From Ferrimonas kyonanensis DSM 18153 (GTDB lineage: Bacteria > Pseudomonadota > Gammaproteobacteria > Enterobacterales > Shewanellaceae), in NCBI RefSeq assembly GCF_000425405.1, contig NZ_AUDJ01000036.1, positions 1 through 52,851 on the forward strand: a stretch of 52,851 bases of DNA, in the 5' to 3' direction. Positions 16,403-25,220 of this stretch are shown here, in pieces. The notes under the pieces are model-generated. The model searched no databases. It was given only the letters and a program-made list of their open reading frames with translations, and was not told the DNA's origin. The position numbers and the translations under genes were made by a program. Each line of letters opens with the position of its first letter. Within the stretch, counting starts at the first letter, position 1.

Positions 16403-17832
16403 CCGCGGTACCCAGTTCCCCACAACGGGATGCCTTGCTCAGCGGTGCCGAACAATTCGGCCACAGCAAGTTGGGGAAATCCGCCAGCCGAGTGTTTGCC
16501 CTGGCCGTTATGGCCGGGTTGTACATCGGTATCGCTTTCACCTTCTACATCACCGTTGTTACCGGCTCCAGCGGCATGCCCTGGGGACTAAGCCGACTGC
16601 TGGGCGGCTTGGTGTTCAGCCTGGGTCTGATTCTGGTGGTGGTCTGTGGCGCGGAGCTGTTTACCAGCACGGTGCTAACCATCATCCCCTGGGCCAACGG
16701 CCAGATCAGCGGCCGACGCTTGCTTAGCCATTGGGGACGGGTGTTTGCCGGCAACCTGACGGGAGCCCTGCTGTTGGTGGCACTGCTGGTTACGGCAGAT
16801 CAGGCCAGTCAGTTTGGCGGCCAGTGGGGCCTGCAGGTCATGAGCGTTGCCCAGCACAAGCTGGAGCACAGCTTCTGGCAAGCAGTTGCGCTGGGCGTAC
16901 TGTGTAACCTACTGGTATGTCTTGGGATCTGGATGAGCTTCAGCACCAAGGATCCGGTGGGAAAATCCCTGTTGCTGATTCTGCCAGTGGCGATGTTTGT
17001 CAGTACCGGGTTTGAACACAGCATTGCCAATCTGTTTCTGGTACCGCTGGGGATTGCCATCCACAGCCTTGCGGATGCCGCGTTCTGGGCCAACTTAGGG
17101 GTCAATGCCGATCAGTTCGCTGATCTGACCGTCAGCCACTTTCTCATTAACAATCTGATGCCGGTCACCCTCGGCAACATCATCGGCGGCGGCGTCTTCG
17201 TCGGCCTGGCCCATTGGTGGATCCATGGCCGCCACACCCCCGCTTCTGACACCGACACTCATTCGAATTCTGAATCCAAAGGAAACCACACCATGACTTA
17301 CACCACCACCCCACTGACCGCCGCCGATCTGTGTGATCACCAGCCACTGACGCTGACCCCCACCACCAACGTCGCCGAAGCCAGCCAGGCTCTGCTGCGC
17401 CAAGGCCGCGCCGCGGCTCTGGTGCTGGACGGCGACCGTCCCGTGGCCATCGTCGATGACCAGGATCTGCTGCGAGCGTTTTACCTGTCTGAATTTGAAG
17501 ATACCCAACTGATGGAGATCGCCAAGGTCATGCAGCCTTTGACCTTCTCCTGCAGCGCCGATGAACCACTGACCAAGCTGGCCTGCCGCTTGGCGGTGGA
17601 TGAGGACAAACTCTACCCGGTCAGCTCCAGCGGGTATCTCACCAGTTTCAATGTGGAAAACATTGAGCAACGCGCCATGAACGCCGTCCCCAGAGCGAAT
17701 GCCCTGGTGGTGGTGATGGATGGCAAAAGAGTGGTCGGAGTGATCGACCGTCGAAAAGTACTGGCTGCCCTTGCCGGCGAGCTTCAGGCAATGCAAGCCC
17801 CTGATATGCGAGGTGAAGCAAATGTAGCTTAA
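16390..17832 (+). CDS. FocA-type formate/nitrite channel fused to a CBS-domain protein
   Basis: Residues 1-285 match FocA: AGLYIGIAFTFYITVVTG, VVCGAELFTSTVL with the gating threonine, and FVSTGFEHSIANLFLVPLGI with the pore histidine, over six to seven transmembrane segments. E. coli FocA ends near 285. Here the frame continues through a polar linker (SDTDTHSNSESKGNH) into about 180 residues with a CBS pair (residues 303-480), ending in VVGVIDRRKVLAALAGEL. An internal ATG at 17293 is preceded by AAAGGA eight bases away, so a free CBS protein may also be made. CBS pairs bind adenine nucleotides, so the tail could tune formate flux to energy state. ATG 16396 is an alternative start with AAGGG. 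I could not check how common the fusion is. Confidence 0.88.
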   Translation: MQMLTAVPSSPQRDALLSGAEQFGHSKLGKSASRVFALAVMAGLYIGIAFTFYITVVTGSSGMPWGLSRLLGGLVFSLGLILVVVCGAELFTSTVLTIIPWANGQISGRRLLSHWGRVFAGNLTGALLLVALLVTADQASQFGGQWGLQVMSVAQHKLEHSFWQAVALGVLCNLLVCLGIWMSFSTKDPVGKSLLLILPVAMFVSTGFEHSIANLFLVPLGIAIHSLADAAFWANLGVNADQFADLTVSHFLINNLMPVTLGNIIGGGVFVGLAHWWIHGRHTPASDTDTHSNSESKGNHTMTYTTTPLTAADLCDHQPLTLTPTTNVAEASQALLRQGRAAALVLDGDRPVAIVDDQDLLRAFYLSEFEDTQLMEIAKVMQPLTFSCSADEPLTKLACRLAVDEDKLYPVSSSGYLTSFNVENIEQRAMNAVPRANALVVVMDGKRVVGVIDRRKVLAALAGELQAMQAPDMRGEANVA

Positions 17833-17840
17833 GCCAATAA

Positions 17841-17877
17841 CGTTAGCCAGCGGTACGTCGCACCCCGCTGGCTAACG
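17841..17877 (+). terminator. Terminator-like hairpin after the FocA-CBS gene
   Basis: CGTTAGCCAGCGG and CCGCTGGCTAACG form a perfect 13-bp stem with an 11-base loop, nine bases after the stop codon. Only a weak A/T tract (GAATTATCC) follows. Confidence 0.6.
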
Positions 17878-18029
17878 GAATTATCCGTCCCGGTTTGGCG
17901 CATCTGTTCTATCTTTTGAAGGTGCTCATATCAATGCGGTTATCGCCGATGCATTGATTTTGCCATTTTTTATAGGGACTCAGTATCGGCCAGGATGGGC
18001 TTTCACTGTGTGACTTCAGGGCCGCTCCT

Positions 18030-19199
18030 ATGCACCAGCCAACGCTCAAGGTGGCGCACATCGTTCGTCAGTTTCATCCCGGCGTCGGTGGGCTTGAAAA
18101 GTTCGTCATGTCCCTAGTACAAGCGCAGCGCCAGGCGGGCGTCAATGCCCGGGTCATCTCCCTGAACCGTCTGTTTCATCAACACCATGCTCCCTCTCTG
18201 CCGCAAAATGAGATCATCGAAGGCATCGAGGTGAAACGCATCGGATACCAGGGCAGTTACAAATACCCCATCGCTCCCGGGGTCCTGTTTGCCATCAAAG
18301 ACGCCGACATCGTTCACGTGCACGGCATCGACTTCTTCTTCGATTACCTGTCTGCCACCCGTTGGTTTCACCATAAACCCATGGTAGTCAGCACCCATGG
18401 CGGCTTTTTCCACACTCAATTTGCCGCCCGGCTAAAGCGGTTGTATTTTCGTACCATCAGTCGCTGGGCAATGCGAGGCTATGGGCGGGTACTGGCCATC
18501 AGCAACGGCGACTTCAGCACCTTCAGGAAAATCTGCGAGCCGGAGCGACTGCTGCTGGTGGAAAACGGCGTCGACATCGACAAGTTTGCCAATGCGGCGG
18601 CCCCCAGCCTGACTCGAAACCTGCTGTTTATCGGCCGCTTCTCAGACAACAAACGACTGGATCGGCTGTTGGATACCTTTGCCCGCCTGTGTCAGTACCA
18701 CGACGACTATCACCTGGATATTGCCGGCCGCGACTGGGACCACAACCTAGGCCGAATGCGCCGGCAGATCTCGGCCCTGGGTCTGCAACAAAGTGTCAAG
18801 ATTCATATCGGCCTGAGCGATCAGGGCATGACCGAACTGATGCAGCACAACAGCTTTATTACCAGCGCCTCTGAATACGAAGGCTTTGGCCAGACGCTGG
18901 TGGAAGGGATGGCCGCCGGGCTGATCCCCATCGCCTCTGACATCGACAGTTTTAAGCGGGTGGTCGACAAAGCCGGCCTGGGCCTGATTCTGGATTTCAG
19001 CCGCAGCGACAGCGCCCAGCGCATTCACCAGTTTATTGACCAGTGCCTGGCGCAACCGACCTCCCCCAGGCAGGAGGCGATTCAGGCGGCGCAGCAATTT
19101 TCATTCACCCAATGCAGCAACACCATCATTCGAGTGTATCTGGACCTGATCAATCGACATGACATGCCAATGAATAACAACATACTGAATAAAAATTAG
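18030..19199 (+). CDS. GT4-family glycosyltransferase
   Basis: The 389-residue protein has the two-domain GT-B layout. The N-terminal acceptor domain starts KVAHIVRQFHPGVGGLEKFVMSL, with the GGxE motif of GT4 enzymes. The C-terminal donor domain has LLFIGRFSDNKRLDRLL and the E-x7-E motif EYEGFGQTLVEGMAAGLIPIASD. It is a cytosolic or membrane-associated retaining transferase that adds a sugar from a nucleotide donor. It opens a same-strand group with a sugar epimerase, a DegT aminotransferase and an FAD oxidoreductase, which suggests building and attaching a modified amino sugar for an envelope glycan. Donor and acceptor cannot be read from the sequence. The ribosome binding site is weak. Confidence 0.9.
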   Translation: MHQPTLKVAHIVRQFHPGVGGLEKFVMSLVQAQRQAGVNARVISLNRLFHQHHAPSLPQNEIIEGIEVKRIGYQGSYKYPIAPGVLFAIKDADIVHVHGIDFFFDYLSATRWFHHKPMVVSTHGGFFHTQFAARLKRLYFRTISRWAMRGYGRVLAISNGDFSTFRKICEPERLLLVENGVDIDKFANAAAPSLTRNLLFIGRFSDNKRLDRLLDTFARLCQYHDDYHLDIAGRDWDHNLGRMRRQISALGLQQSVKIHIGLSDQGMTELMQHNSFITSASEYEGFGQTLVEGMAAGLIPIASDIDSFKRVVDKAGLGLILDFSRSDSAQRIHQFIDQCLAQPTSPRQEAIQAAQQFSFTQCSNTIIRVYLDLINRHDMPMNNNILNKN

Positions 19200-19314
19200 G
19201 CCGTCGATCTTCACGGCCCTCCACAGGATGTGTACGCGAGTTCTCCGGCGGCGGATGGCTATCCGTCACCGCCGGTGAGCGCAGACTCAACAGCGAACAC
19301 CTAAGGAGCACACC

Positions 19315-20244
19315 ATGCCACAGCACGTGCTGGTGACCGGCGGCGCAGGCTACATCGGTTCCATTTTGGTTCCCAAGTTACTGGCCCGGGGCGACACCGT
19401 CACCGTTATCGACTCCCTGATGTGGGGCATCGGTCCCATGCTGTCATTCCTGGGGCACCCCAACCTCAGCGTCGACTACAACGATGCCCGCAAGGAATCC
19501 AACCTTCGCCAGCACCTGAAGCGGGCAGACACCGTCATCAACCTGGCCGCCATTGTGGGCTACCCCGCTTGCCAGCATCACCCGACCACCGCCAAAGAAA
19601 CCAACATCGGTGTGGTGGCCAGCCTGGCCCGGCACATGAGCCCCTCTCAGCAGTTGATTCAGGCCTCCACCGGTTCCACCTATGGCGCGGTTGAGGAGCT
19701 GTGCACCGAAGACACCCCCATTAACCCCCTGACGTTGTACGGGGAAACCAAAGCGGAAGCGGAAAAATACGTGCTGGATGCCCAGGGCGTTCCACTGCGA
19801 TTCGCCACCGTGTTTGGGGTGTCGCCACGAATGCGGCTGGATCTGCTGGTCAACGACATCGTGCACCAGGTGGTGCATAACCGCACCTTTGTTATGTATG
19901 AAGGCCACGCCCGGCGTACCTTCCTGCACAGCACCGATGCCGCCAACAGCATCCTGTTCAGCATCGACCATTACGATCAGATGAAAGGCCGGCCTTATAA
20001 CGTCGGCGATGAGTCTCTCAACTTCACCAAGCTGGAGATCGCCCAGATGGTGAAGCAGCAGTTTGACTACTATCTGCATCAGGCGGAATTTGGCGAAGAT
20101 CTGGATAAACGAGACTACGCCGTCAGTTACCAGCGCATTCGCTCTCTGGGTTACCGCGCCAGTGTCAGCATGGAGCACGGCATCGCCGAACTGCTGAAGG
20201 CCTGCCCGCTGATCAAACCCTTCTCCATCTATCGAAACTTTTAA
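19315..20244 (+). CDS. NAD-dependent epimerase/dehydratase (extended SDR)
   Basis: The Rossmann motif VTGGAGYIGSILVPKL is at residues 7-22. The serine/threonine of the catalytic triad is in QASTGSTYGAVEE and the YxxxK pair is in TLYGETKAEAEK, as in extended short-chain dehydrogenases acting on nucleotide sugars. At 309 residues it is of normal length. AAGGAGCACACC precedes ATG 19315. It ends ten bases before the DegT aminotransferase start, so the two are an operon. It probably makes the keto- or epimerised sugar used by the next enzyme; the exact product is unknown. Confidence 0.9.
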   Translation: MPQHVLVTGGAGYIGSILVPKLLARGDTVTVIDSLMWGIGPMLSFLGHPNLSVDYNDARKESNLRQHLKRADTVINLAAIVGYPACQHHPTTAKETNIGVVASLARHMSPSQQLIQASTGSTYGAVEELCTEDTPINPLTLYGETKAEAEKYVLDAQGVPLRFATVFGVSPRMRLDLLVNDIVHQVVHNRTFVMYEGHARRTFLHSTDAANSILFSIDHYDQMKGRPYNVGDESLNFTKLEIAQMVKQQFDYYLHQAEFGEDLDKRDYAVSYQRIRSLGYRASVSMEHGIAELLKACPLIKPFSIYRNF

Positions 20245-20254
20245 GGAGCCGCCC

Positions 20255-21376
20255 ATGATGCAGGATGACATTCCCTGGTCCCGACCCGAGGTCGGCGATG
20301 ATGAACTCAATGCCATTGCCGCCGCCTTTAAGGATGACTGGCTCACCATGGGCCCGAGAGTCGCTCGCTTTGAACAGGCCATGGCGCAGCGAATGCAGGT
20401 AGAGCACGCCGTTGCCGTTTCCAGTGGTTCGGTCGCCCTGGATATCGCCCTGAAGGTGCTGGGCGTCGGTCCCGGGGACGAAGTCATCGTCCCCGCCATC
20501 ACCTACTTTGCCACCGCCGCCGCGGTCTCCCGAGTCGGTGCCACGGCGGTGTTTGTCGACGTCGACAGCCGCAACCTGAGTCTCAACCCTCAGTTGATTC
20601 TGGAGGCGGTCTCACCACGCACCAAAGGACTGGTGTACATCGACTATGGCGGCTTACCCGCAGACAGCCAGCGGCTCATCGAGCTGGCAGACCAGCTGGG
20701 ACTGTTTGCGCTGCAGGACGCAGCCCATTCCCTTGGCGGCCGCTACCAGTCTGCGCCTCTGGGCAGTCAGGCCAGCATCAGTACCATGAGTTTTCACATG
20801 GCCAAGACCATGACCACCATCGAAGGGGGCATGATTTTCGCCCACAATCAGGCCGATGCCGATGCCATGAGGGTGTATCGCAACCAGGGCGAGTCCGGTA
20901 AATACCTGCACGCCAGGCTGGGATACAACGCCAGAATGAACGACATCATGGCGGCAGTAGGCTTAAGCCAGCTCGGAAAACTGGATCGTTTTCTGGAAGG
21001 GCGCCGCCGAGTGGCCGACGCCTACCAACGCCACTTTGATGCCGCCGGCATCGACACCCTCGCCAATCCGATTGCCAATAGTGACGCCGCCCACTTTCTG
21101 TACACCATACTGATCGACGATCGGGATCAAGTGGCTCAGGAGTTGAAGCACCAAGGCATCGATACCCGAATCTGTTACCCCATGCCGCTGTACCGCCAGG
21201 AGGTGTATGCCAACGGGCACGCTCCCTGTCGGGCCCTGCCCTGCCCGGTGTCCGAGGCCGTGTCGCAGCGGGTACTGAATCTGCCGCTGTTTCCCTCCAT
21301 GAGCCAGGCCCAGATCGATCGGGTGGTGCAGGCGGTGGAGCGGCAGCACCGGCAGCGGCTGGTCAGTGGCTTGTAG
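20255..21376 (+). CDS. DegT/DnrJ/EryC1/StrS family aminotransferase
   Basis: These PLP enzymes aminate keto sugars bound to nucleotides. The DIPWSRPEVGDDELNAI start, the SSGSVALDIALKVLGVGPGDEVIVP block and the LQDAAHSLGG aspartate motif all fit. The PLP lysine is in SFHMAKTMTTIEGGM near residue 188. At 373 residues it has normal length. ATG 20255 has AAGGAG nine bases upstream. It lies directly after the epimerase in the same operon, consistent with a two-step route from a nucleotide sugar to an amino sugar. Confidence 0.92.
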   Translation: MMQDDIPWSRPEVGDDELNAIAAAFKDDWLTMGPRVARFEQAMAQRMQVEHAVAVSSGSVALDIALKVLGVGPGDEVIVPAITYFATAAAVSRVGATAVFVDVDSRNLSLNPQLILEAVSPRTKGLVYIDYGGLPADSQRLIELADQLGLFALQDAAHSLGGRYQSAPLGSQASISTMSFHMAKTMTTIEGGMIFAHNQADADAMRVYRNQGESGKYLHARLGYNARMNDIMAAVGLSQLGKLDRFLEGRRRVADAYQRHFDAAGIDTLANPIANSDAAHFLYTILIDDRDQVAQELKHQGIDTRICYPMPLYRQEVYANGHAPCRALPCPVSEAVSQRVLNLPLFPSMSQAQIDRVVQAVERQHRQRLVSGL

Positions 21377-21449
21377 CCAGTCTGGACTGGGCTGACCGGG
21401 GTAAAGCCAGTATGCTGAAGTCAGGCAACGAACAACGGGTGGGGTCACT

Positions 21450-22550
21450 ATGGAGCGACTCGATACTCTGGTGGTGGGCGCCGGAGTCGTGGGGCTGGCC
21501 ATAGCCCGTCGACTGGCGAAGGCAGGCCACCGGGTCACGATTCTTGAACAAGAGGGAGCCATTGGCACCGGCATCAGTTCGCGCAACAGCGAGGTAATTC
21601 ATGCCGGCTTATACAACCCCAGTCACTGGCTAAAAACCCGCCTCTGTATTCGAGGCCGTCAGCTGCTGTATCGCTATCTGGAGCAAAGAGGGCTGCCACA
21701 CCGACGCTGCGGCAAACTGGTGGTGGCAACCACCCCGCAGCAAGTGCCGCAATTGCAAGCATTGCTCGAGCTGGGGCAGGCCAACGGCGTGAGCGATCTG
21801 CGCCTGCTCAGTGCCGGTGAGGCCGGTGCACTTGAGCCGGCACTGCGCTGTCATGGTGCCCTGCTCAGTCCCTCCACCGGCATCCTCGATGCCCACCAGT
21901 TCATGTTGGCGTTACTGGCCGATGCCGAAGCCAGCGGTTGTGATCTGGCGTTGCAACAGGGAATGGCGTCGGCCCGGGCCCTGCAACACGGCTTTGAGGT
22001 GACTCTCAATGACGGCTACCGGGTAGGTTGCCAGACTCTGGTTCTGGCCACCGGGCTCAATGGCATCCGTGCCCTGCGCAGCGTCTCCGGTATCCGCCAG
22101 CCCCAGGTGAGAACCGCCTTTGCCAAGGGCAACTACTACCGACTCAGCGCCGCGTCTCCGTTTCGGCGCTTAATCTACCCTCTGCCCGAACCCGGCGGAC
22201 TGGGTATCCACCTGACTCTGGATCTGGACGGCCATGCCCGCTTCGGCCCCAATGTGGAGTGGTGCCAGTCACCGCAGTCCATGCAGGCCAGTTCCGGTCT
22301 GGCGAACGCATTTTGTGAGGCGATTCGAGCGTATTGGCCCGATGCCGATGCCACACTATTGCAGCCCGACTACGCCGGCATTAGGCCAAAGTTAAGTGGT
22401 CCGGGAGAGCCGGCGCAGGACTTTGCTTTCTGGGGGCCCACTCAGGTGGGCGGCGCCAACCTGGTGGCTTTGGGCGGGATCGAATCGCCGGGACTCACCA
22501 GCGCCCTGGCCATCGCCGAGCACGTTCAGGCGCTGCTGACGCCCGCCTAA
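21450..22550 (+). CDS. FAD-dependent oxidoreductase, L-2-hydroxyglutarate oxidase-like
   Basis: The FAD-binding motif VVGAGVVGLAIARRLAKAGHRV is at residues 7-28. The SSRNSEVIHAGLYNP block is characteristic of the LhgO/L2HGDH branch of the DAO superfamily. The C-terminal GIRPKLSGPGEPAQDF and LGGIESPGLTSALAIAE motifs support this. At 366 residues it is slightly shorter than E. coli LhgO. It follows the DegT gene by 73 bases and may share its transcript. It could oxidise L-2-hydroxyglutarate at the membrane, possibly using 2-oxoglutarate-linked chemistry from the neighbouring transaminase, but that link is inference. Its stop overlaps the convergent gene's stop by four bases. Confidence 0.88.
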   Translation: MERLDTLVVGAGVVGLAIARRLAKAGHRVTILEQEGAIGTGISSRNSEVIHAGLYNPSHWLKTRLCIRGRQLLYRYLEQRGLPHRRCGKLVVATTPQQVPQLQALLELGQANGVSDLRLLSAGEAGALEPALRCHGALLSPSTGILDAHQFMLALLADAEASGCDLALQQGMASARALQHGFEVTLNDGYRVGCQTLVLATGLNGIRALRSVSGIRQPQVRTAFAKGNYYRLSAASPFRRLIYPLPEPGGLGIHLTLDLDGHARFGPNVEWCQSPQSMQASSGLANAFCEAIRAYWPDADATLLQPDYAGIRPKLSGPGEPAQDFAFWGPTQVGGANLVALGGIESPGLTSALAIAEHVQALLTPA

Positions 22551-23134
22551 ACCAAAGAGCAGATCAGCCGAAACTGGTAATAGCCGTCGGCTTTGCCCAG
22601 GTACGCCAGTTTGGCGCGCTCGCCATCGGACTCAAAGATCGCCTCGTCGCCCACTTCAAAGTTGGCCCGGCGGCCTGCCAGGCTGGTGGTGATGCGGGAG
22701 CCAAACTCGCTGGTCACCGAAAAGGTAACGTCGTCCCCGCACAGGGAGGCGGCCTTTTTCTGCGGCAGGATAAAGTCGGGAAAACTGTTGATTTGGGCCA
22801 AACGCTCTTTTTCCGCCAGCCACAGAAAGTTGCTCTCAATGGCATTTGAGAAATAACTGACCTGGTTCAGGTTGGCACTCAACCGGTTGCCCAGAACGGT
22901 AATGTTATCGACCACAGACGACAGTTCCGGCGTGTTCTCCTGCAGCCGAGCCAGTTTGTCTAACTCTTTGAGCAGGGCCTGCTGATCGGACTCCACATTG
23001 CTGGAGACTTTACGCACCTCAGAGTTGATGAGGTCCACCGGTTGACTGTTGATGTAGCTCGATACCTCTGCGGCACTGATCCCCAGCATCACTCCGGCCA
23101 ACACCATTATCGTCCCGTTAAACGCCCGATTCAT
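22547..23134 (-). CDS. Membrane-anchored protein with a coiled-coil stretch, unknown function
   Basis: I start at ATG 23132-23134 (MNRAFNGTIM) after GGGAGAG. The 195-residue product has one N-terminal transmembrane or signal-anchor segment (residues 4-22). A helical region with heptad-like leucines (about 30-115) follows, then a beta-rich C-terminal domain with two cysteines (SLCGDD, LICSLV). The layout suits a periplasmic protein held by its N-terminal anchor. I recognise no family. Its stop TAG overlaps the convergent oxidoreductase stop. Confidence 0.75.
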   Translation of the reverse strand: MNRAFNGTIMVLAGVMLGISAAEVSSYINSQPVDLINSEVRKVSSNVESDQQALLKELDKLARLQENTPELSSVVDNITVLGNRLSANLNQVSYFSNAIESNFLWLAEKERLAQINSFPDFILPQKKAASLCGDDVTFSVTSEFGSRITTSLAGRRANFEVGDEAIFESDGERAKLAYLGKADGYYQFRLICSLV

Positions 23135-23349
23135 TACTGCTCTCCCTGTCGTCATACTTCAGTTCATCCTTGAACTGCGGTGGCCGTCACCGTCAGATTG
23201 GGTCGGGTTCCGGTCGATGGTTGGCTGCAGGTCCTCTGCTGCCAACATCATTGTGTCATAGCTGCGACTGACAACAAGGTCAAACGACGCAGAGTATCCG
23301 ATGTACTACAGGATAACGGGCAAGATTCCGCCGCTTCTCCCCTTTATTA

Positions 23350-23721
23350 TCAGTCAAATACCCTGGGGCAGGCACCATAGTCATTAAAAGCCGGATCCCA
23401 GCGACGCACGTCGTTGGCGCGCCGCCAGCGGCTGTGGAAGAACTCCATCAGGCAAACGCCCGAATCCAGCTGCACCAGAAAGGTGTCGTGCTCCTGAACC
23501 TGGTCATAGGGCGGATAGTCGCGACTCGACGGCCAGCGGACACTGCCCAGGGCTGCGGCTTCGTGGTCCCAGAAGGCCTCGACGCTGTCCCAACGGCTGA
23601 GGGACTGATTCCAGACCTGCCACTGCGCCTGCTCCACCTTGATTTGACCATGATGATCGCCCGGCTGGGCCTGTGCCAGGGTGCACCAGCACCCAAGAAG
23701 AATGATCAGCAACCGTTTCAT
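23350..23721 (-). CDS. Small secreted protein, unknown function
   Basis: The 123-residue product starts MKRLLIILLGCWCTLAQAQ, a signal peptide with likely cleavage after AQA; the cysteines in it do not form a clean lipobox. The mature part is rich in tryptophan and aromatic residues. Two cysteines (DSGVCLMEFF and DYGACPRVFD) could form a disulfide. A GGAGAAGCCA ribosome binding site precedes ATG. I do not recognise a family. It lies 27 bases downstream of the DUF805 gene on the same strand. Confidence 0.75.
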   Translation of the reverse strand: MKRLLIILLGCWCTLAQAQPGDHHGQIKVEQAQWQVWNQSLSRWDSVEAFWDHEAAALGSVRWPSSRDYPPYDQVQEHDTFLVQLDSGVCLMEFFHSRWRRANDVRRWDPAFNDYGACPRVFD

Positions 23722-23748
23722 TGGCTTCTCCTCTCTGTCGCGACCAAA

Positions 23749-24141
23749 CTAGAACGCCTGGGCCTGGTCGGCCGAATCGGACTGACGGGGATCGCCACCA
23801 TACTCATTGGCGCCGTGCTGGCCACTGAGCGCCATAAACACCAGCAGAACGATCACACCAACAATGGGAATCAACAGCAGCAGTAACCACCAGCCACTGC
23901 GATCGGTATCGTGAAGGCGACGAACCGCCACCGCCAGAGTGGGGATCAGCACCGCCAGGGAATACAATGCCCCTAGCAGGCCAGTGCCCGTTTCCGGATC
24001 AAAGGTGCCCATGCTGGTGTCCACCAAGGCCAGTGCAATTGCAATGAGCACATTGAACAGCACAAAAAACCAGTACTCGCGACGACGAGCCCGGCCTCTA
24101 AATACCGCGTACTTTTTCAGAACAGTCAGATACCAATTCAT
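23749..24141 (-). CDS. DUF805 family membrane protein
   Basis: I start at ATG 24139-24141 (MNWYLTVLKKYAVFRGRARRREYW), which matches the conserved DUF805 N-terminus; AAAGGG lies upstream. Four hydrophobic segments, the RRREYWFFVLFN motif, AVRRLHDTDRSGWW and the LVFMALSGQHGANEYG tail are diagnostic. These small inner-membrane proteins, such as YhaH/YhaI, have no settled role. The product is 130 residues, a normal length. The frame extends upstream to 24240 but overlaps the neighbouring gene there. Confidence 0.9.
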   Translation of the reverse strand: MNWYLTVLKKYAVFRGRARRREYWFFVLFNVLIAIALALVDTSMGTFDPETGTGLLGALYSLAVLIPTLAVAVRRLHDTDRSGWWLLLLLIPIVGVIVLLVFMALSGQHGANEYGGDPRQSDSADQAQAF

Positions 24142-24203
24142 CTCAATTCCCTTTAATACCCTCACCCGGGTGCGGCCCGGGGCCGTCAACCAACGCCTTG
24201 ACG

Positions 24204-24515
24204 TCAACGCTGACGCCAGAACCGGTCGCCCGGTTGCCAAGGCGTCGGCTCCAACGCTTTCAGCAGTCCGCCACAGCCGCGAAACAACGGCAACCGGCGC
24301 CAGTCTGACACGCCATTGGGCGTCTGGCTGTCAAACCAGCGCCCGGCAAAATGCACAAAGGCGTGCGGAACCAAGCGTCGTATGTAAAAGATCTGGGCCG
24401 ACGGACATTGCTGGTTCACCAGCTGGGCCCAATCAAAACATCGTCCCCGATTAATGGCATCCGGTGTGATACGCCAGCGGCGGCACACCCTTCCGGTAAC
24501 CCCTTCAAAGGCCAT
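24204..24515 (-). CDS. Small basic protein, unknown function
   Basis: The 103-residue frame starts at ATG 24513-24515 with an excellent ribosome binding site (AAGGAGG, seven bases away), which is the main reason to accept it. The product is rich in Arg, Trp and Phe, with four cysteines and no signal peptide or membrane helix. I recognise no family. It is the first of three same-strand small genes and ends 62 bases before the DUF805 start. A spurious frame cannot be excluded. Confidence 0.5.
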   Translation of the reverse strand: MAFEGVTGRVCRRWRITPDAINRGRCFDWAQLVNQQCPSAQIFYIRRLVPHAFVHFAGRWFDSQTPNGVSDWRRLPLFRGCGGLLKALEPTPWQPGDRFWRQR

Positions 24516-24872
24516 CCTGGCCCTCCTTGGTGCTTCACTACACAGGTCGTATAAATTTGCACCACCTCGAGGCCAAGGTCAATCTCCTTAAGCCCTATCA
24601 ATGACCTAGGCGGAAACCCTGCCGAAGGAGGCCATTTTGGCCTCCAACTTAAGGGCTCCTTAAGCTGTGATTACGTCAAAATTTTATTCATCACTGATAC
24701 AAAAGCTTAGGCCGTTATTCGACCAAAGCCAGTTTCAACGGCCGAGCAAGGCCGGTCAAATTTTCTACACTAGGAGCTCATCTAAAGGAATAGACCCCGC
24801 TCGGTACGCAAAGGGGAGAGAATACGTCGTCGAGCAAGGAATGCGCTGTGTTACTCCGACAAGGACAGCTGC
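24516..24872. other. Non-coding stretch with a hairpin
   Basis: No convincing gene. It contains a perfect hairpin GGAGGCC-ATTTT-GGCCTCC (24627-24645). An open frame at 24667-24876 lacks a ribosome binding site and resembles no protein I know. Confidence 0.4.
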
Positions 24873-25172
24873 ATGAACAGACTCAAGTACGCCGCCGACT
24901 GCATGAAACTGGCAGCCGACCATCAGGGATTGGGTAACCACTCTGAAGCCGGGTTCTGGCTGAAGGTGTCTATCATGATTCGAAAAGGGGAAGTGAATAC
25001 GGTGGAGCAGCTGGATCAGCTTTCTGAGGCCATCAACAAGCTGCAACAGCCTGCGACCATCTGCGGTCCGGTCACCCGCGCCGCCGGCCAGGCCGCTAGT
25101 GTCACCCCCACCACTACGCTGGTGTACCTGGCCCGGTTTAAACGCCGCAATCAGCGCCGACTGCAGGCCTGA
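24873..25172 (+). CDS. Small helical protein, unknown function
   Basis: The 99-residue product starts at ATG 24873 with AAGGACAG upstream. The N-terminal half (residues 1-55) is predicted helical, with ADCMKLAADHQGLGNHSEAGFWLKVSIM resembling a single tetratricopeptide-like helix pair. The C-terminal half is basic (LARFKRRNQRRLQA). No membrane segment or signal peptide is visible. It is followed at once by a strong terminator, which supports a real transcription unit. Family and role are unknown. Confidence 0.6.
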   Translation: MNRLKYAADCMKLAADHQGLGNHSEAGFWLKVSIMIRKGEVNTVEQLDQLSEAINKLQQPATICGPVTRAAGQAASVTPTTTLVYLARFKRRNQRRLQA

Positions 25173-25186
25173 TGCCCCCGAAAAGC

Positions 25187-25219
25187 AAAACGCGCACCGA
25201 CCTCGGTGCGCGTTTTCTT
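25187..25219. terminator. Bidirectional terminator between 24873-25172 and hrpA
   Basis: AAAACGCGCACCG and CGGTGCGCGTTTT form a 13-bp stem with loop ACCT. T-runs on one side and A-runs on the other serve both convergent genes. Confidence 0.85.
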
Positions 25220-25220
25220 A

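Noticed and set aside
16264-16464. Minus-strand frame with a hydrophobic segment just before focA
   Set aside because: It resembles a single-pass peptide but overlaps the focA start and leader and has no ribosome binding site.
24667-24876. 69-codon plus-strand frame
   Set aside because: No ribosome binding site and no conserved features; it runs into the start of the next gene.
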